Shown here: positions 13,201 through 25,741 of the stretch, piece by piece
How the letters are laid out: each line of letters begins with the position of its first letter
How positions within the stretch are numbered: position 1 is the first letter of the stretch
Assembly: GCA_027922465.2 (NCBI GenBank)
Contig: BQMF02000434.1
Coordinates: forward strand, 307,122-371,121
Source: Turritopsis dohrnii
Lineage: Eukaryota > Cnidaria > Hydrozoa > Anthoathecata > Oceaniidae
Direction: 5' to 3'
Length of the DNA: 64,000 nucleotides
Position numbers and translations under genes: made by a program
The notes under the pieces: model-generated
The model's input: the letters and a program-made list of their open reading frames with translations, nothing else
Databases searched by the model: none
What the model was told of the DNA's origin: nothing

Positions 13201-16200
13201 ATTATCTGCAAGAAATCTTACAATATTACATGGCTATTTATTTCTTCCAACGCAACTCATCCATCTGGTTTTATTAAAGCAAAAGAAAACAGACTTCAAC
13301 CACAAGTTGATTGAACATCTTATTTCAAACTTCGCTACTACAGTCAAGCTAGAAAACTGACAGAACAAAAGCAGGGTGCTTTTGTGTACATTAACATTAG
13401 TTACATACACATGAAATACTGTCATTGAAGTAAGACGGCAATGATCTTAAGATGAGTTGGATGGTTCAAAATAAACAGACAGAAAAATTGGATGAGGAAG
13501 TTCCTCTTTCACACGAATAAAAATCCACATACATAAAAGATATAGCAAAAAAGGAATGAAATTCAAACTGATTGGATAGACATCCACACGCATTAACAGG
13601 ACAGCCAAAAATAGTTTATATGCAACAAAAATTTCAAATTAAAGAATAATAAACTACCTTTCTCAAAATTCTTTACTCGTTCACTGCCAGGCTCTGGGAA
13701 ATTTGTGAGACGAGCTTCCATTTCTTTCCAACACTAATATTAATTTTCAAAATAGCTTGAAATTCATTAGAAGATCAACAAAAGTCCTCATTTGATGCAT
13801 ACAAAAAAAGCATACCAATTCATAGTTGGCTATGAATTCGTTTAGATCATTATCTTCTTTGAAGTAGTGTTTTGGGATGATGATTTTGATAACAGACCTG
13901 CAAGCCAGTTTGATCATATGTTCACGTAAAGGAACATGCTCTCCTTCAGGAATGGACGACCATTGCTCAACCAGTTCTTTACCTGCCTGAAAATACAGCA
14001 ATATCAGCATTACACCAAAGAACCACCATGTGGGTAAACACCTTACAAATAACTTTGCCTTTGCAGCTTTCTGTCTCCAATTACAACCCCTATTGATACT
14101 GATTCTTGAAGCAAGAAAAGGAAATAAACTTAGGAACATTGTACAAAACAAAAAATTACTACCATTGGAGCAGCTTATTGACTTTCGTGAATATAATGGA
14201 AAGCAACCTTAGCTTCGTTTCGGGAAAAGTAATTAAGAGGAATTGTAATTGTTTGATAGAGTTCAAATCAATAACACCTACCTCTACAAACAATGAAAAG
14301 TATGACTTGATAGCAGTGAAACTGTAAAAACGGTCGTGCATTTTTCGCTGTCGCTGTCCAAAACTAGAGTTTGCATACTGAATGCTGTGTTCACCAATTA
14401 AAGGTTTGAATAGGGCGAACTGGTTCTCTAAAAAATATTATTATTATATAAATAATAATCAAAAGGGTTTTCTATCTCCATATTCTTGAATGTGTTTACC
14501 TGGTCTGTCAAATAGTGTTTGAACTTCTTTGAAAAGTGCTGGAGAACCTAAACTGACGACAAGTTCTTTTCCCCAGTAAAAACTGAAAATCGGTCCAAGT
14601 TTCTTATGATGACTGATAAGGAATTGATGCAGTCCACCATCTTTAGTAATTTCTGATAGGTTACCAAGCCTAGAAAATATCAAATAATAGATAACAGCGG
14701 AGAAAGGGGACAATTTTGGATTTTATTCAGAAATTTAAAGATGGGAAGAGAACAAAGACTTTCATGATGAGAATGGCTTTCTTTTAATGGCCAAAATTTG
14801 CCACTTACTCTTCATCTGATGCTTTCAACCCAGGGCATGATAACTTCCCAGACGATTGCTCATTCTTAAATCCAAAATTAATCCAAAATTAACAATATGA
14901 AAAAAATTTCACTATTCTTTAGGAAAGCCTGCTGTTTACAGGTTATTTCAAAACATGTAAAGTGATATACACACAGTATATACACCTATTCATTTCACAG
15001 ACATGAATTGCAAGGATGTATTTCCATAGATCAGTCTAATTTGGATTTTTTCATGGGATTTAATTTTGCGGATTTGAGTTATTTTCAATGTTTCACCAAT
15101 GCATGCTTTCACTTTTTTGTCATACGTGATGGTTTATTGGGAAAGGATATCAAGTTAAAAAGCAATTTAAATCGCTTATTCAATTAAGAAATTGATTGAA
15201 TCTAAAAATCGATTCTAATGAATCACATTTCTGATTCTAATGAATCACTTTTTCCATTCTTTTATGAGGCTGTTTATATGAAAGCCGAGCCAGCCCTTTT
15301 GTAGGGCTAGCCCTTTAGTCGGGCTGGAAATTTTTTCTGTTTGAAGCGGACTGGCCCTGCAAACAGGCTGACTTCTTTTTCATGCAAATCATGTGGGAAA
15401 ATTAAAGCGTCAGAAAGAAAGATTAGCGAATTTTAAGCCAATCAAAATTTGCGTGTTGGTAACAAGGCTAGCCCATTTGTTGGGCTGGCTCGCCTGTCAC
15501 TGTTTACATGGGATTTTTTCCAGCCCGCTTGCCAGGATCTCGGGTAAAATAGCAGAGATCTCAGCAAGCGAGCCAGCCTTCCTGTCCATATAAACAAAAT
15601 TCTTAATTCCTTTTGAATTACCATGAAGGCGAGATCTCGGCTAAAGAGCTAGCACTGCAAACAAGCTGGCTCGGCTTCCATTTTGCATTAAATTATGTGC
15701 CCACACCAACCTATATCATAACAGGTTATACTTTCATTAAAATGAAGTTGAATATAACAAAAGCGGTTAAAATGTTTGCATTAGTCTCTTTCCTCCTATG
15801 TCCCACTGGACCCATTTTTTTTTTTTTTTTTTTTTAGTTACCAGAAGATTACTAAAAACGTTGGTGATCAACTTAATTATGGGTACAGCCTACCTAGTGA
15901 AATGGAAATGTTTGTTAAAAAGGTTTTAAAACAAAAATAAACGCTTCCCCAAGGAATTTACCAAAATAGCGATTGAACAAGTTAAAATAAGTATTATAGC
16001 AGACGGTTGCTGAACTACATTTTTTGAAGCAATGAAAGTGTAGACATCTTTATCAATACAAAAAAATTCTGGTTCCATAAAATCAAAATTCTGATTACAA
16101 AAAATCGTAGACGAAATTCCGATTACATAAAATTGATTTTAATAGAATCAAAATTTAGCTTGTTATCCTTTTCCCATAAACTGTCACACATATTGTATTA

Positions 16201-16364
16201 AAGGACAGTGTAAAATGACGTCATACAAGCAGAAGCTTAAATGCAAAAAGACTCAGTAGCATACATACCCACCACAAATACACCAAAGTCACAACCAATG
16301 CAAGAACTGCTGTTACAGCAAAAGCAAAGTAATCAGTACCAATGTTAGTGATAATATTTCGCAT
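10260..16364 (-). CDS. Cytochrome P450, CYP20A1-like, copy B (12 exons)
   Basis: Exons are 16364-16269, 14858-14809, 14669-14500, 14427-14282, 13986-13816, 13733-13658, 13120-12993, 12777-12723, 12514-12394, 12020-11909, 11781-11717, 10515-10260. Each has the same length as in copy A, giving 481 residues with no stop. The N-terminal anchor, ExxR (E346-R349) and Cys427 are present. The haem loop keeps the Cys-Pro-Gly that copy A has changed to Cys-Pro-Ala. The I-helix reads GAFHTT where copy A has AGFHTT, so the small-residue pair is swapped. His again replaces the usual acid. Introns are homologous to those of copy A except intron 1, which carries a separate insertion. Both genes look intact and probably expressed. 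Function is unknown beyond the family, whose vertebrate member is an orphan P450. Confidence 0.88.
15126..16187. mobile_element. GTGAC-family element in intron 1 of P450 copy B
   Basis: The left end GTGATGGTTTATTGGG (15126) and the right end CCCATAAACTGTCAC (to 16187) are inverted relatives of the ends found repeatedly at 18-28 kb. AATCG/CGATT iterons lie inside each end. Flanks ATAC and ACAT are not an exact duplication. Copy A intron 1 lacks the element. It contains a GC-rich foldback and a poly-T tract (about 15817-15836). Confidence 0.7.
15281..15679. repeat. GC-rich foldback repeat
   Basis: GCCGAGCCAGC (15284) is inverted at GCTGGCTCGGC (to 15675). Several internal GGGCTAGCCC / GGGCTGG copies lie between. 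Its composition differs sharply from the AT-rich host element, which suggests a separate short element nested in it. Confidence 0.55.
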
Positions 16365-16528
16365 TTTCTAATCACAAATGAAAACAATTGAATTTCATGT
16401 GTGGGTAAAAAACTTCATCCTTAAAAAGTTTTGAATTTCACAAAGCCTTTTAGTTTCACTTAATGAAACAGATATAATGCAATACACAAAGAAAAGGAAA
16501 AAGGACAGAAAAGAAAACTAACAACCAA

Positions 16529-17727
16529 TCTATATATTAATAGCCGATTCTCCGTTTGTTTGTCTGTCACACAAAAAGGTAGATTTAGTTGTGAGAGAAT
16601 TATTTCTTTTTTTGTGTGTGAAGTCAGTGCGAAACAAATACATTGCAACCCCAATCGAACTTTTTTGGCTGATGAACCAACAGGGATAACGTTTTGTTTT
16701 ATTATTATTATTGTCAATTTTATATTCCAAGGACCACCATTGACTTGTTGACTTTGAAAACAATAAATCAACTAAATAATACAAAGAATCTAACTCATTA
16801 AACATTTTGGAAAAAAACCAGCAGTGGCATAACATGGCAGCATGTTCGGTTTGCCAGTGTTGTATCCTAACCCTTGCCTGACTGTCTGAGACAGTGACCT
16901 TTTTTTCCGAGCAATCAAAATGTTTAAAAACCGATAGGTAAAAAAGAGTGTCATGAAACAAAATAATTTTTTATTTTTCTTTTTTAATTTCTTTTAATTG
17001 TTATGCGCTTCTGATCGAACATATTTTTTATTCACTTCATTCATTTAGCACGTGCCTTTTTGGCTCCTCCTGTATGATCTTTTTAAGAAGAGAAACCATT
17101 CCCCCGTCACTTTTTTTAAAACAAAACCTAATAATAAGTTGAAGTTTTTTCTCTGTACGTTTTGAGTGCATTGTTGCACTGATAAACCATTAGTTTTGAA
17201 AAGTAAATAAATAGCACATGGTAGTTTTTTTGGAACCATTGTTTAAGCTGGTATTTGATTGGTTTAAAATCGTAAAAACCACGCGAAGTTCACGTTCGGA
17301 ATGCACTGTGTAAAGTAAGAAAGTTTGCTGACATTTTAAATGCAACCGCGAAAATGAATGGCTAAGTTTAGAACATGCAAGCCTTGAAACACAAGGAACA
17401 TATTTGTCTTCATGTGTGAACAAGCTTTATTAAGCAATAAAAGCCAGCAGCAAAGGAAGTTAAAACAGTCCAGGAATTGAACCTCAGTTCTCCCATTATA
17501 CGTCCCTCATCACTGGTTTTAAGTGCAATAATTTGGGGCAGGTATTTTTATTCGGGCTTCAAAATTACAAAAACTTGGAACACTGGTTGCCCGACTGGGA
17601 CACCCTGAAAAAACGTTAAGATGCAAAACTGACTGCACACCAGAGTTTCGATTGCCAGTTCTTTAATTTTATTGTTCGTGAACTCAACTCAGGCTGAACA
17701 TGGGCAGCGAGTGACGCCACTTGAGTG
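16529..17727 (+). mobile_element. Non-autonomous Helitron relic
   Basis: It begins with TCTATATATTAATAGCC after a host A, like the intact copies at 47998 and 48931. Its interior matches the 47998-48930 copy throughout. The 3' hairpin region, GGGCAGCGAGTGACGCC near 17703, is degraded and the terminal CTAG is lost. No Rep-helicase is encoded. Confidence 0.7.
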
Positions 17728-17945
17728 AAAAAAGCAATTCATTAGAATCGGAACAGCGATTCATGTGAAGCGGAAAAACGATTCATGTGAAGCGGAAAAG
17801 CGATTCATGTGAAGCGAAAAAGTGATTCATGTGAAGTGAAAAAGTGATTCATGTGAAGCGGAAAAGGGATTCATGTGAAGTGGAAAAGTGATTAAGTGCT
17901 TCAAATCGCTTTTTCGCTTGTTATTCTTTTCACAGAAACCGTCAC
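17728..17945. mobile_element. Solo right end of a GTGAC-family element with 22-bp iterons
   Basis: About six units with the core GATTCATGTGAAGCG repeat at a 22-bp period (about 17745-17885). The terminus GAAACCGTCAC ends at 17945, followed by ATAT. No matching left end was found; it may have been lost at the Helitron junction. Confidence 0.65.
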
Positions 17946-18456
17946 ATATATATATATATCAATTGATATAATACAGAATATATTATATACAATAAACACA
18001 AAAGAAACAATACAGCATCAAAGAGCCTTTTGGAATTAGAGTGCATTTGTTTGAAATTATTAAGAATTACTTACATTACTTATCCTTTATATTATAAGGA
18101 TGTTTCTGTGTAAAATAAGAGAATGTCATGAAATGAGGTATATAAATAGCATAGTTCGGGAGGGAGGACAAAAATATATACAGTTTTCATAAGTCGGTGA
18201 GCATACCCCAGACTTGACAATTGTAGCAATGAATAAAGAAAATCATAAACCAATCAAAGAACATCAAGTGGTATATAGGTGATAACAAATCACCTCATCT
18301 TCAAACTGGGACTACATACTAGCAAAGAAGAATACTTTCATAGAAAAGTCCAATAATCTTCAAGAAAAAATCACATCATGCATTAATTGACATTATATCT
18401 CCCTCCTTAAAAGGCCATTCTAAACTGCAAATTCTCTAATTACGTAAGAGACAATT
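17946..18456. other. Non-coding spacer between elements
   Basis: Only a TA dinucleotide run near 17946 and plain AT-rich DNA are visible. No gene or repeat end was recognised. Confidence 0.5.
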
Positions 18457-19369
18457 GTGACAGTTTATGGGAAAAAGATAACAAGCGAAAAAGCAGTTTG
18501 AATCGCTTTATCGATTATTCAAAGCTAAAAAGTGATTCTTTAAAATTGATTTTCAGCTTTAAATAATCGCTTTTCCGATTCACATGAATTGCTTTTCTGA
18601 TTCCAATGAATCGCTTTTTTCACTCAAGTGTTGATTAAAATTCTGATAAACATTTTGCCCCAAAGAATAAACCAAAATATCGATCGAACAACTCAAAAAA
18701 AAGAAATGTAAGGGACGGTATCTATTGGTAGTAACTTTAAAACAAACTTTTTTTTTCTTTTTTCTTAAACCGAATGTGAACCATGTTTATTTCACATAAC
18801 AGTGGTGGAACAACTTAAACAAAAAAAGAATTATAGCAGACGGTTTCTATTTGTAGCAACTTGAGAACAAACTGTTGTTTCTTTTATCTCAAACTGAATA
18901 AGAACCAGGTAATCAGTACATTACTAAACACTAATGCCTGCTATCTGTAATTATACATCCGTCACATATTGAGTTTTCAAAATAATGCTGAAGTCGCGGT
19001 AACAACAGCATCTTTTGAGAGTGTAGACATCTTTATCAATAAAAAAATGTTTTTCATGAACTTTTTGTTTTTACTTGGAAAAATAGCAATTAGATATATA
19101 ATACTCCTGGTTATGATCCAACTTCGAAAACTGGCGCATAGGAATATGAAAAAGAAACATACATAGATAGACGTTGAATGAAACGAAACGTAGTGAGTAG
19201 TTGAATCCTACTTTTCATATTCTAACAAAATACCATTACTTTTTTTATTTATATGGTTCGTATTCAAAATCCCTTGGATGGTCACATATATGAAACATGG
19301 AATCTAAGATGTAAACAATAATAATCTTATTACAGCGATAGCAACGATTTTTAGTTTTTATTTACATTT
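18457..19369. mobile_element. Left part of a GTGAC-family element (oldest layer of the nest)
   Basis: The end GTGACAGTTTATGGG starts at 18457 after AATT. It is followed by ATAACAAGCG, AATCG iterons and an interior homologous to 19735-20240 of the next element. It is cut at 19369 by element L and resumes at 21501. Its true right end is uncertain. The solo right end at 27434 is followed by ATAT, not AATT, so it is not a clear partner. Confidence 0.65.
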
Positions 19370-21496
19370 GTGACGGTTTATGGGAAAAGGATAACAAGCG
19401 AAAAAGCGATTTGAATCGCTTAATCGATTAAGTGATTATTTGAAGCTAAAAAGCGATTCTTTAAAATCAATTTTTAGCTTCAAATAATCGCTTTTCCGAT
19501 TCACATGAATCGCTTTTCCGATTCTAATGAATTGCTTTTCCGATTCTAATGAATCGCTTTTTAGATTCTAATGAATCGCTTTTCCGATTCCAATGAATCG
19601 CTTTTCCGATTCTAATGAATTGCTTTTCCGATTCTAATGAATCGCTTTTTAGATTCTAATGAATCGCTTTTCCGATTCCAATGAATCGCTTTTCCGATTC
19701 TAATGAATCGCTTTTTTGATTCTATATCACTCACTCAAGTGTTGATTAAAATTCTGATAAACATTTTCCCCAAGGAATAAACCAAAATATTGATCGAACA
19801 ACTCAAAAAAGAATTGTAAGGGACGGTTACTATTGGTAGTAACTTTAAAACAAACTTTTTTTTTCTTTTTTCTTAAACTGAATGTGAACCATGTTCTGTT
19901 ATGTGAACAGCGGTGGAACAGCTTAAACAAAAAAAAGAATTATAGCAGACGGTTTCTATTTGTAGCAACTTGAGAACAAACTGTTGTTTATTTTATCTCT
20001 TAGTGAATAAGAACCAGGTAATCAGTTCATTATTTAACACGAACGCGTGCTACCTGTAATTATACATCCGGCACATTGAGTTTTCAAAATAATGCTGAAG
20101 TCGCGATAACAACAACATCTTTTGAGAGTGTAGACATCTTTATCAATAAAAAAACTTTTTATTTTTATTTGGCAAAATAGCAATTAGATATAATACTCCC
20201 AGTTATGTTCCAACCTCGAAAACTGGCGCATGGGAATACACGTTTTTTTTTTTATAAGAAAAATTTTTATAAGAAAATGAGGCTCAAAAACCTCAATACC
20301 TTAAGAAAATCTTAAGAAAATGCCGAGCCTCAGTTTTCCAAAAATCACATTTTTTTAAACATCAGCTTTTAGGTCGTATTGAGTTTCAGTAGGGAAAAAA
20401 CGGTTAACTTTGGTATTTTGACGTCATTCTAACGGATGTAATCTAAAGTAACATAAGTTTCATAAAACAGCAAAACTGAAAAGAATTCCGCAGAAAATCG
20501 TATTGCTATTTGGAGGAAAAAGTGATTTTTTTCTCCAAAATTGATGTTTCTACTGCTTATGATTAAAGCAAAGTCTTAACAAAAGGAAATTCAGAGCGGA
20601 AAAGTTAAGAAAATATTAAGAAAATCTCAGGCTCATTTGGTCAAAAACCTTAAGAAAATCGCCAAAAAGTGACTTTCTTATAAAAAAAAAAAACGTGTAT
20701 GAAAAATATAAACATACATAGATGTTGAACGAAACTAAACGTAGTAAAGTAGGTGAATCCTACTTTTCATATTCTAACAAAATACCGTCACTTTATTTTA
20801 TTTATATCGTTTGTATCAAAATCCCTTGGACGGTCACGTATATGAAACATGGAATCTACTATGTAAACAAACAATCTTATTACGGCGATGGCAACGATTT
20901 TTAGTTTTTATTTACATTTCCTTTTCGAAAAATATTTTTTTTCTCTCTTGGCGCACATTTGTCTTTAAAATATATTTTGCAGCTCATGCAAGTATATTTC
21001 TTTTGTTATAAATTCTGGTTATTAATTAAGCTACGTTTACATTAGCGAAAGATCCAATCACGGCTTTCTGTAGTACTCGTCCGTTTCTTTCCGCATTAAA
21101 TTTTCCAAAAACAGCCTTTAGTCTAAAAATCTATTTCCAGATGTATGGTGTTTTTGTATCTATTCATATTATTGCGCCAGTTTTATAATGGCGTTTTTCA
21201 CCATTTGGTTCTTGTTTATGAGGTTTAATGCTTCTATTTTATTATGATACATAGAGAATCCACGATGATGAAAATCTTATTAACTTATTGACTTTATTCT
21301 TATAATTAACATCACTTCTGACTTACAAATCGATTTTTTGAAACCGCTTTTCCGATTCAAGTGAATCGATTTTCCGATTCAAGTGAATCGATTTCGAAAT
21401 CGCTTTTCTGATTATTTTGAATCGATTTTTTGCAGCTAAAAATCGATTTTAAAGAATCGATTTTTCGCTTGTTATCCTTTTCCCATAAACCGTCAC
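19370..21496. mobile_element. GTGAC-family element L, 4-bp target duplication ATTT
   Basis: The ends GTGACGGTTTATGGG and CCCATAAACCGTCAC are inverted, with ATTT on both sides (19366-19369, 21497-21500). The uninterrupted site exists at about 20905-20940 (TTTACATTTCCTTTTCG), which proves both the boundaries and the 4-bp duplication. A left array of roughly eleven 22-bp units (core GATTCTAATGAATCG) spans about 19488-19727. The interior runs on to about 21320, and shorter iterons lead to the right end. A separate TA-flanked MITE sits at 20239-20697. No transposase is encoded. Confidence 0.85.
20239..20697. mobile_element. 459-bp MITE with TA target duplication
   Basis: The ends are inverted: CACG plus a T tract and ATAAG on the left, CTTAT plus an A tract and CGTG on the right. 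TA flanks both sides (20237-20238, 20698-20699). The inverted arm of element R holds the empty site: GGGAATATGAAAAATAT, read in reverse near 22710-22735. The insertion is therefore exact and duplicated TA. A TA duplication fits the Tc1/mariner group. It shares end type with the 42107-44198 element. Confidence 0.85.
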
Positions 21497-21741
21497 ATTT
21501 TCTTTTCGAAAAATATTTTCAGTGAGCGTGAGCATCGCAAGCAAAATCTGAAACGTTTTGTGTTTGAGCTATGGTTTGAGTGGTGAAAACATTGGCTTGG
21601 GTGATGTCATATATAATTTAGCTTTCTTGTCCACTGATAGATCCAATCACAATAAGATTTTCAAAAAGCGGAAAAAATCTTGTTGTAATACGTCGGTAAA
21701 ATGAAAACAAAATACTAGGCAAATTCGAAGAAGCTATATAT

Positions 21742-24386
21742 GTGACGGTTTATGGGAAAAGGATAACAACCTAAAAATCGATCCAGGATCGCTTTTCCGA
21801 TTAAGCGATCATTTGGATCGAAAAATCGATTTTAAAAGATCGATTTTTTGTAGTTTTGGATCACTTTTTCGATCCTAATAAATCGATTTTCCGATCCTAA
21901 TAGATCGATTTTCCGATCCTAAAGAATCGATTTTCCGATCCTAAAGAATCGCTTTTCCGATCCTAATAGATCGATTTTCCGATCCTAAAGAATCGCTTTT
22001 CCGATCCTAAGGAATCGCTTTTCCGATCCAAATAAATCGTTTCACTTTTCTGATCCTATTGGCCACTTTTTCGTTTCTAAGTGATGTTAATTATAAGAAT
22101 AAAGTCAATAAGTTAATAAGATTTTCATCATCGTAGATTCTCTATGTATCATAATAAAATAGAAGCATTAAACCTCAGATTATAAACAAGAACCAAATGG
22201 TGAAAAAACGGCATTATAAAACTGGCGCAATAATATGAATAGATACAAAAACACCATCCATCTGGAAATAGATTTTTATTTTTAGACTAAAGGCTGTTTT
22301 CCACTTTTGAAAAATTTAACGCAGAGAGAAACGGGCGAATACTGGGGAAAGAACGTGATTGGATCTTTCGCTAATGTAAACGTAGCTTAATTAATAACCA
22401 GAATTTATAACAAAAGAAATATACTTGTATGAGCTGCAAAATATATTTTAAAGACAAATGTGCGCCAAGAGAGAAAAAAAAAATCTTTTTCGAAAGGAAA
22501 TGTAAATAAAAACTAAAAATCGTTGCTATCGCCGTAATAAGATTGTTTGTTTACATAGTAGATTCCATGTTTCATATACGTGACCGTCCAAGGGATTTTG
22601 ATAACAAACGATATAAATAAAATAAAGTGACGGTATTTTGTTAGAATATGAAAAGTAGGATTCACCTACTTACTACGTTTCGTTTCGTTCAACGTCTATG
22701 TATGTTTATATTTTTCATATTCCCATGCGCCAGTTTTCGAGGTTGGAACATAAGTGGGAGTATTATATCTAATTGCTATTTTGCCAAATAAAAATAAAAA
22801 GTTTTTTTATTGATAAAGATGTCTACACTCTCAAAAGATGTTGTTGTTATCGCGACTTCAGCATTATTTCGAAAACTCAATGTGACGGATGTATAATTAC
22901 AGGTAGCACGCGTTCGTGTTAAATAATGAACTGGTTACCTGGTTCTTATTCACTAGGACATAAAATAAACAACAGTTTGTTCTCAAGTTGCTACAAATAG
23001 AAACCGTCTGCTATAATTCTTTTTTGTGTTTAAGTTGTTCCACCGCTGTTCACATAACAGAACATGGTTCACATTCAGTTTAATAAAAAAGAAAAAAAAG
23101 TTTGTTTTAAAGTTACTACCAATAGAAACCGTCCCTTACAATTCTTTTTTGAGTTGTTCGATCGATATTTTGGTTTATTCCTTGGGGGAAAATGTTTATC
23201 AGAATTTTAATCAACACTTGAGTGAGTGATATAGAATCAAAAAAGCGATTCCAGGCCTGGTCGTAAGAGGCGTGCGATCGCACGCGCACGCCTCCACACA
23301 CGCCAAGATTTATTTAGGCGTGTGGCAATCGCACGCCTGGCTTGTAATTACAAGTGTAATAACAAATGTTTATTTAAAAGTCAACAAAAATCTGTCCCAA
23401 AATGTTGAAAGTTTTGCTTCGGAAATTGTTCATGTGTTACGATTAAATTTTACAATAACGGAACGAAACTTTGCTACCATTTCAGAAGTGAGGTCTCCGA
23501 TCGCTTTGGAATACGGTAGTGGTTTTGAATTAAAAATCAGTGCTCAAAAATTTTCTTCGTTTGGTAGTAGAAAACAAGTCTACTCAACGAAATCCGTTGA
23601 GGAATGAAGAAGGAGCTTCATGCACGCGATTTTATTATGTATTACGTAGTTTTCTCTTTCTTTTTAACGTTCTTTTAAGTTACAAAAGTATGCGCAAGGT
23701 TGCAGTTTCGAAAAAATAATCTTTTATTTAAAAAAATAGCCAGCCAGGTGGTGACGAGTTAATGGAACGGAAACGTCTTTAATTTAATTAAAAAACAATT
23801 TGAACTTCAAACCAAAACGATGGAGAGTAATACAAATATTTTTTATTTTCAGGTTGGTTTTATTTTTCCTCTTTATTAATTTTTGAATAAATTTTATTTA
23901 CCCTCAAAGTAATCTTTAACATTTTACGTTCCGAATCTTTGAAAACAATGTTTTGTTTCATTAATTCATTCTTCGTGAAAATCTCATTATTTTTACATAT
24001 GACACATTTCAAATTTGACTGATTATCATACAGAATGAAGATCGTTGATCTTAACTGGAAAAAATTGATCGCACATCTGTCAAAAATTTACACGAGCGCA
24101 CGCCATAACTGATTAATAGATTAATTAATGATATTAAGAAATCGATTTTCCGATCAAATAAAAATCGATTTTCCGATCAAGTAGAATCGATTTTCCAATC
24201 AAATAGAATCGATTTTCCGATCACATAGAATCGATTTTCCGATCACATAGAATCGATTTTCCGATCACATAGAATCGATTTTCCGATCATATTGGATCGA
24301 AATCGAAATCGATTTTCCGATCATATTGAATCGATCTTTTCAGGATCGATTTTTAGAGTTGTTATCCTTTTCCCATAAACTGTCAC
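21742..24386. mobile_element. GTGAC-family element R, interior inverted relative to L
   Basis: The ends are GTGACGGTTTATGGG (21742) and CCCATAAACTGTCAC (to 24386), with ATAT on both sides (21738-21741, 24387-24390). Interior 22080-23245 is the reverse complement of L's interior. The left iterons have the core GATCCTAAAGAATCG (about 21838-22045). The right iterons have the core CGATCACATAGAATCG (about 24128-24345). About 860 bases (23247-24110) have no counterpart in L. No transposase is seen. Confidence 0.8.
23247..24110. other. Unmatched segment inside element R
   Basis: It starts with a GC-rich palindromic stretch (GGCGTGCGATCGCACGC, then GGCGTGTGGCAATCGCACGCC) and ends near GAGCGCACGCC. 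A 111-codon open frame (23272-23607) has no recognisable domain. It may be an insertion with GGCGTGCG-type ends, but no target duplication was found. Confidence 0.35.
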
Positions 24387-24592
24387 ATATATCTTTTTGC
24401 CGGTTGAATCTGAAACATCTGAGAAATACATGCATGTAAACAAAATATTTCCAAACAAAGTATATATTTTTCAAAATCGATCAATTCGCTTAAAATCGCT
24501 TATGCAAATCGATTAACATTCGCTTATTATATATAGGAAATTTGGTTAAATTTAATCACTGATATTCTAACAATTTGATTCACATTATATAT

Positions 24593-25728
24593 GTGACCGT
24601 CCAGGGGATTTTGATAACAAACGATAAAACGTTATATAAATAACGTTTTATGGTTAAAAAGAACAAAAGAAATAACGATATTTATCGTTCTTATGCAACG
24701 TTAATACGATACTCAAGTAACGTTATAACGTTATCACTGAAACGATAATATCGTTTTGGTAACGTTATATTCTTCTATCAGTAACGTTATAACGTTTTAT
24801 CGTTTTATAGTTATAACAACCACAGTCACAAGAAAAAGTTTTTTTCTTGTGACTATGTAACAACAAATAAATTCGTCTCCTGTTTATTATAAAGCACACG
24901 ACAGGCAACAACAGCAATCGCACTTTAAAACTATGCCGTTTATGTTTCAAAGAATAAATAATCTAATAAGTAATAAGAGAGAGTTTTTCGTTCTTTGAAT
25001 AATAATTTTTCTTATTTTAAATCACGACAAAAAATATCTATATATATCTTAAATATTTAAATTTGGCTTCATTCTACCCATGAGAAAAACATTAGGAAGA
25101 TCTTTTATTTGCATTGCATCTTCATAAAACATTCGAACACACTCTGTTCATGTATGTAAACATTCGATTTGAATTCTCTGATGCTTTGGCTGAAATCACG
25201 TTTTGGTTTTATATATAGTTATCCTTGGACTATTTGTGTTTTGTTTGTAAGCATTGGAAATAAAAGATAATACATCGTTCCCTGAAATTCAAAACACACC
25301 TTCACAGCTACCACAAAGAGAGTTAGAACTGTAAGGCAATTCCTGAAAAACAACCCATGGTATATTAAATTTATCGGAGTACGAATTCATTGTTTATTTC
25401 GGAAATGGAGAGACAGTGTCCTCATTTTTCTTAAGTTTATATGGAAGTGGCTGTAAGCTGAAACATCTGAAAAAAATTTCATGATAATTACTTTTGTGAG
25501 AACTACAAGAAAAGGTTTTCATAACCGTATAACATTTTATCGTTATGTTGTAAAGTTATATCGTTATCGTTATCGTTACAGTAACGTTACTTTATAACAA
25601 CGATATAACGTTATATCGTTATGCATAACGATATAACGTTATAAAGTAACGTTATTACTTAAAATAATAACGTTATTATAACTATATAACGTTTTATCGT
25701 TTGTTATCAAAATCCCCTGGACGGTCAC
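24593..25728. mobile_element. GTGAC-superfamily element with AACGTTAT iterons
   Basis: The ends GTGACCGTCCAGGGG and CCCCTGGACGGTCAC are inverted, flanked by ATAT (24589-24592, 25729-25732). ATAACAAACG lies 20-30 bases in, followed by arrays of AACGTTAT / ATAACGTT palindromes on both sides. The end layout matches elements L and R, but the array motif is unrelated. Confidence 0.82.
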
Positions 25729-25741
25729 ATATATATTATAT

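Noticed and set aside
16460..16961. Overlapping open frames of 103-143 codons on the minus strand
   Set aside because: They lie within a non-autonomous Helitron, overlap each other, and have no domain; low-complexity runs account for their length.
19488..19727. Regular 22-bp repeats resembling a CRISPR array
   Set aside because: Units follow each other without unique spacers, in a eukaryotic transposon terminus; they are iterons.
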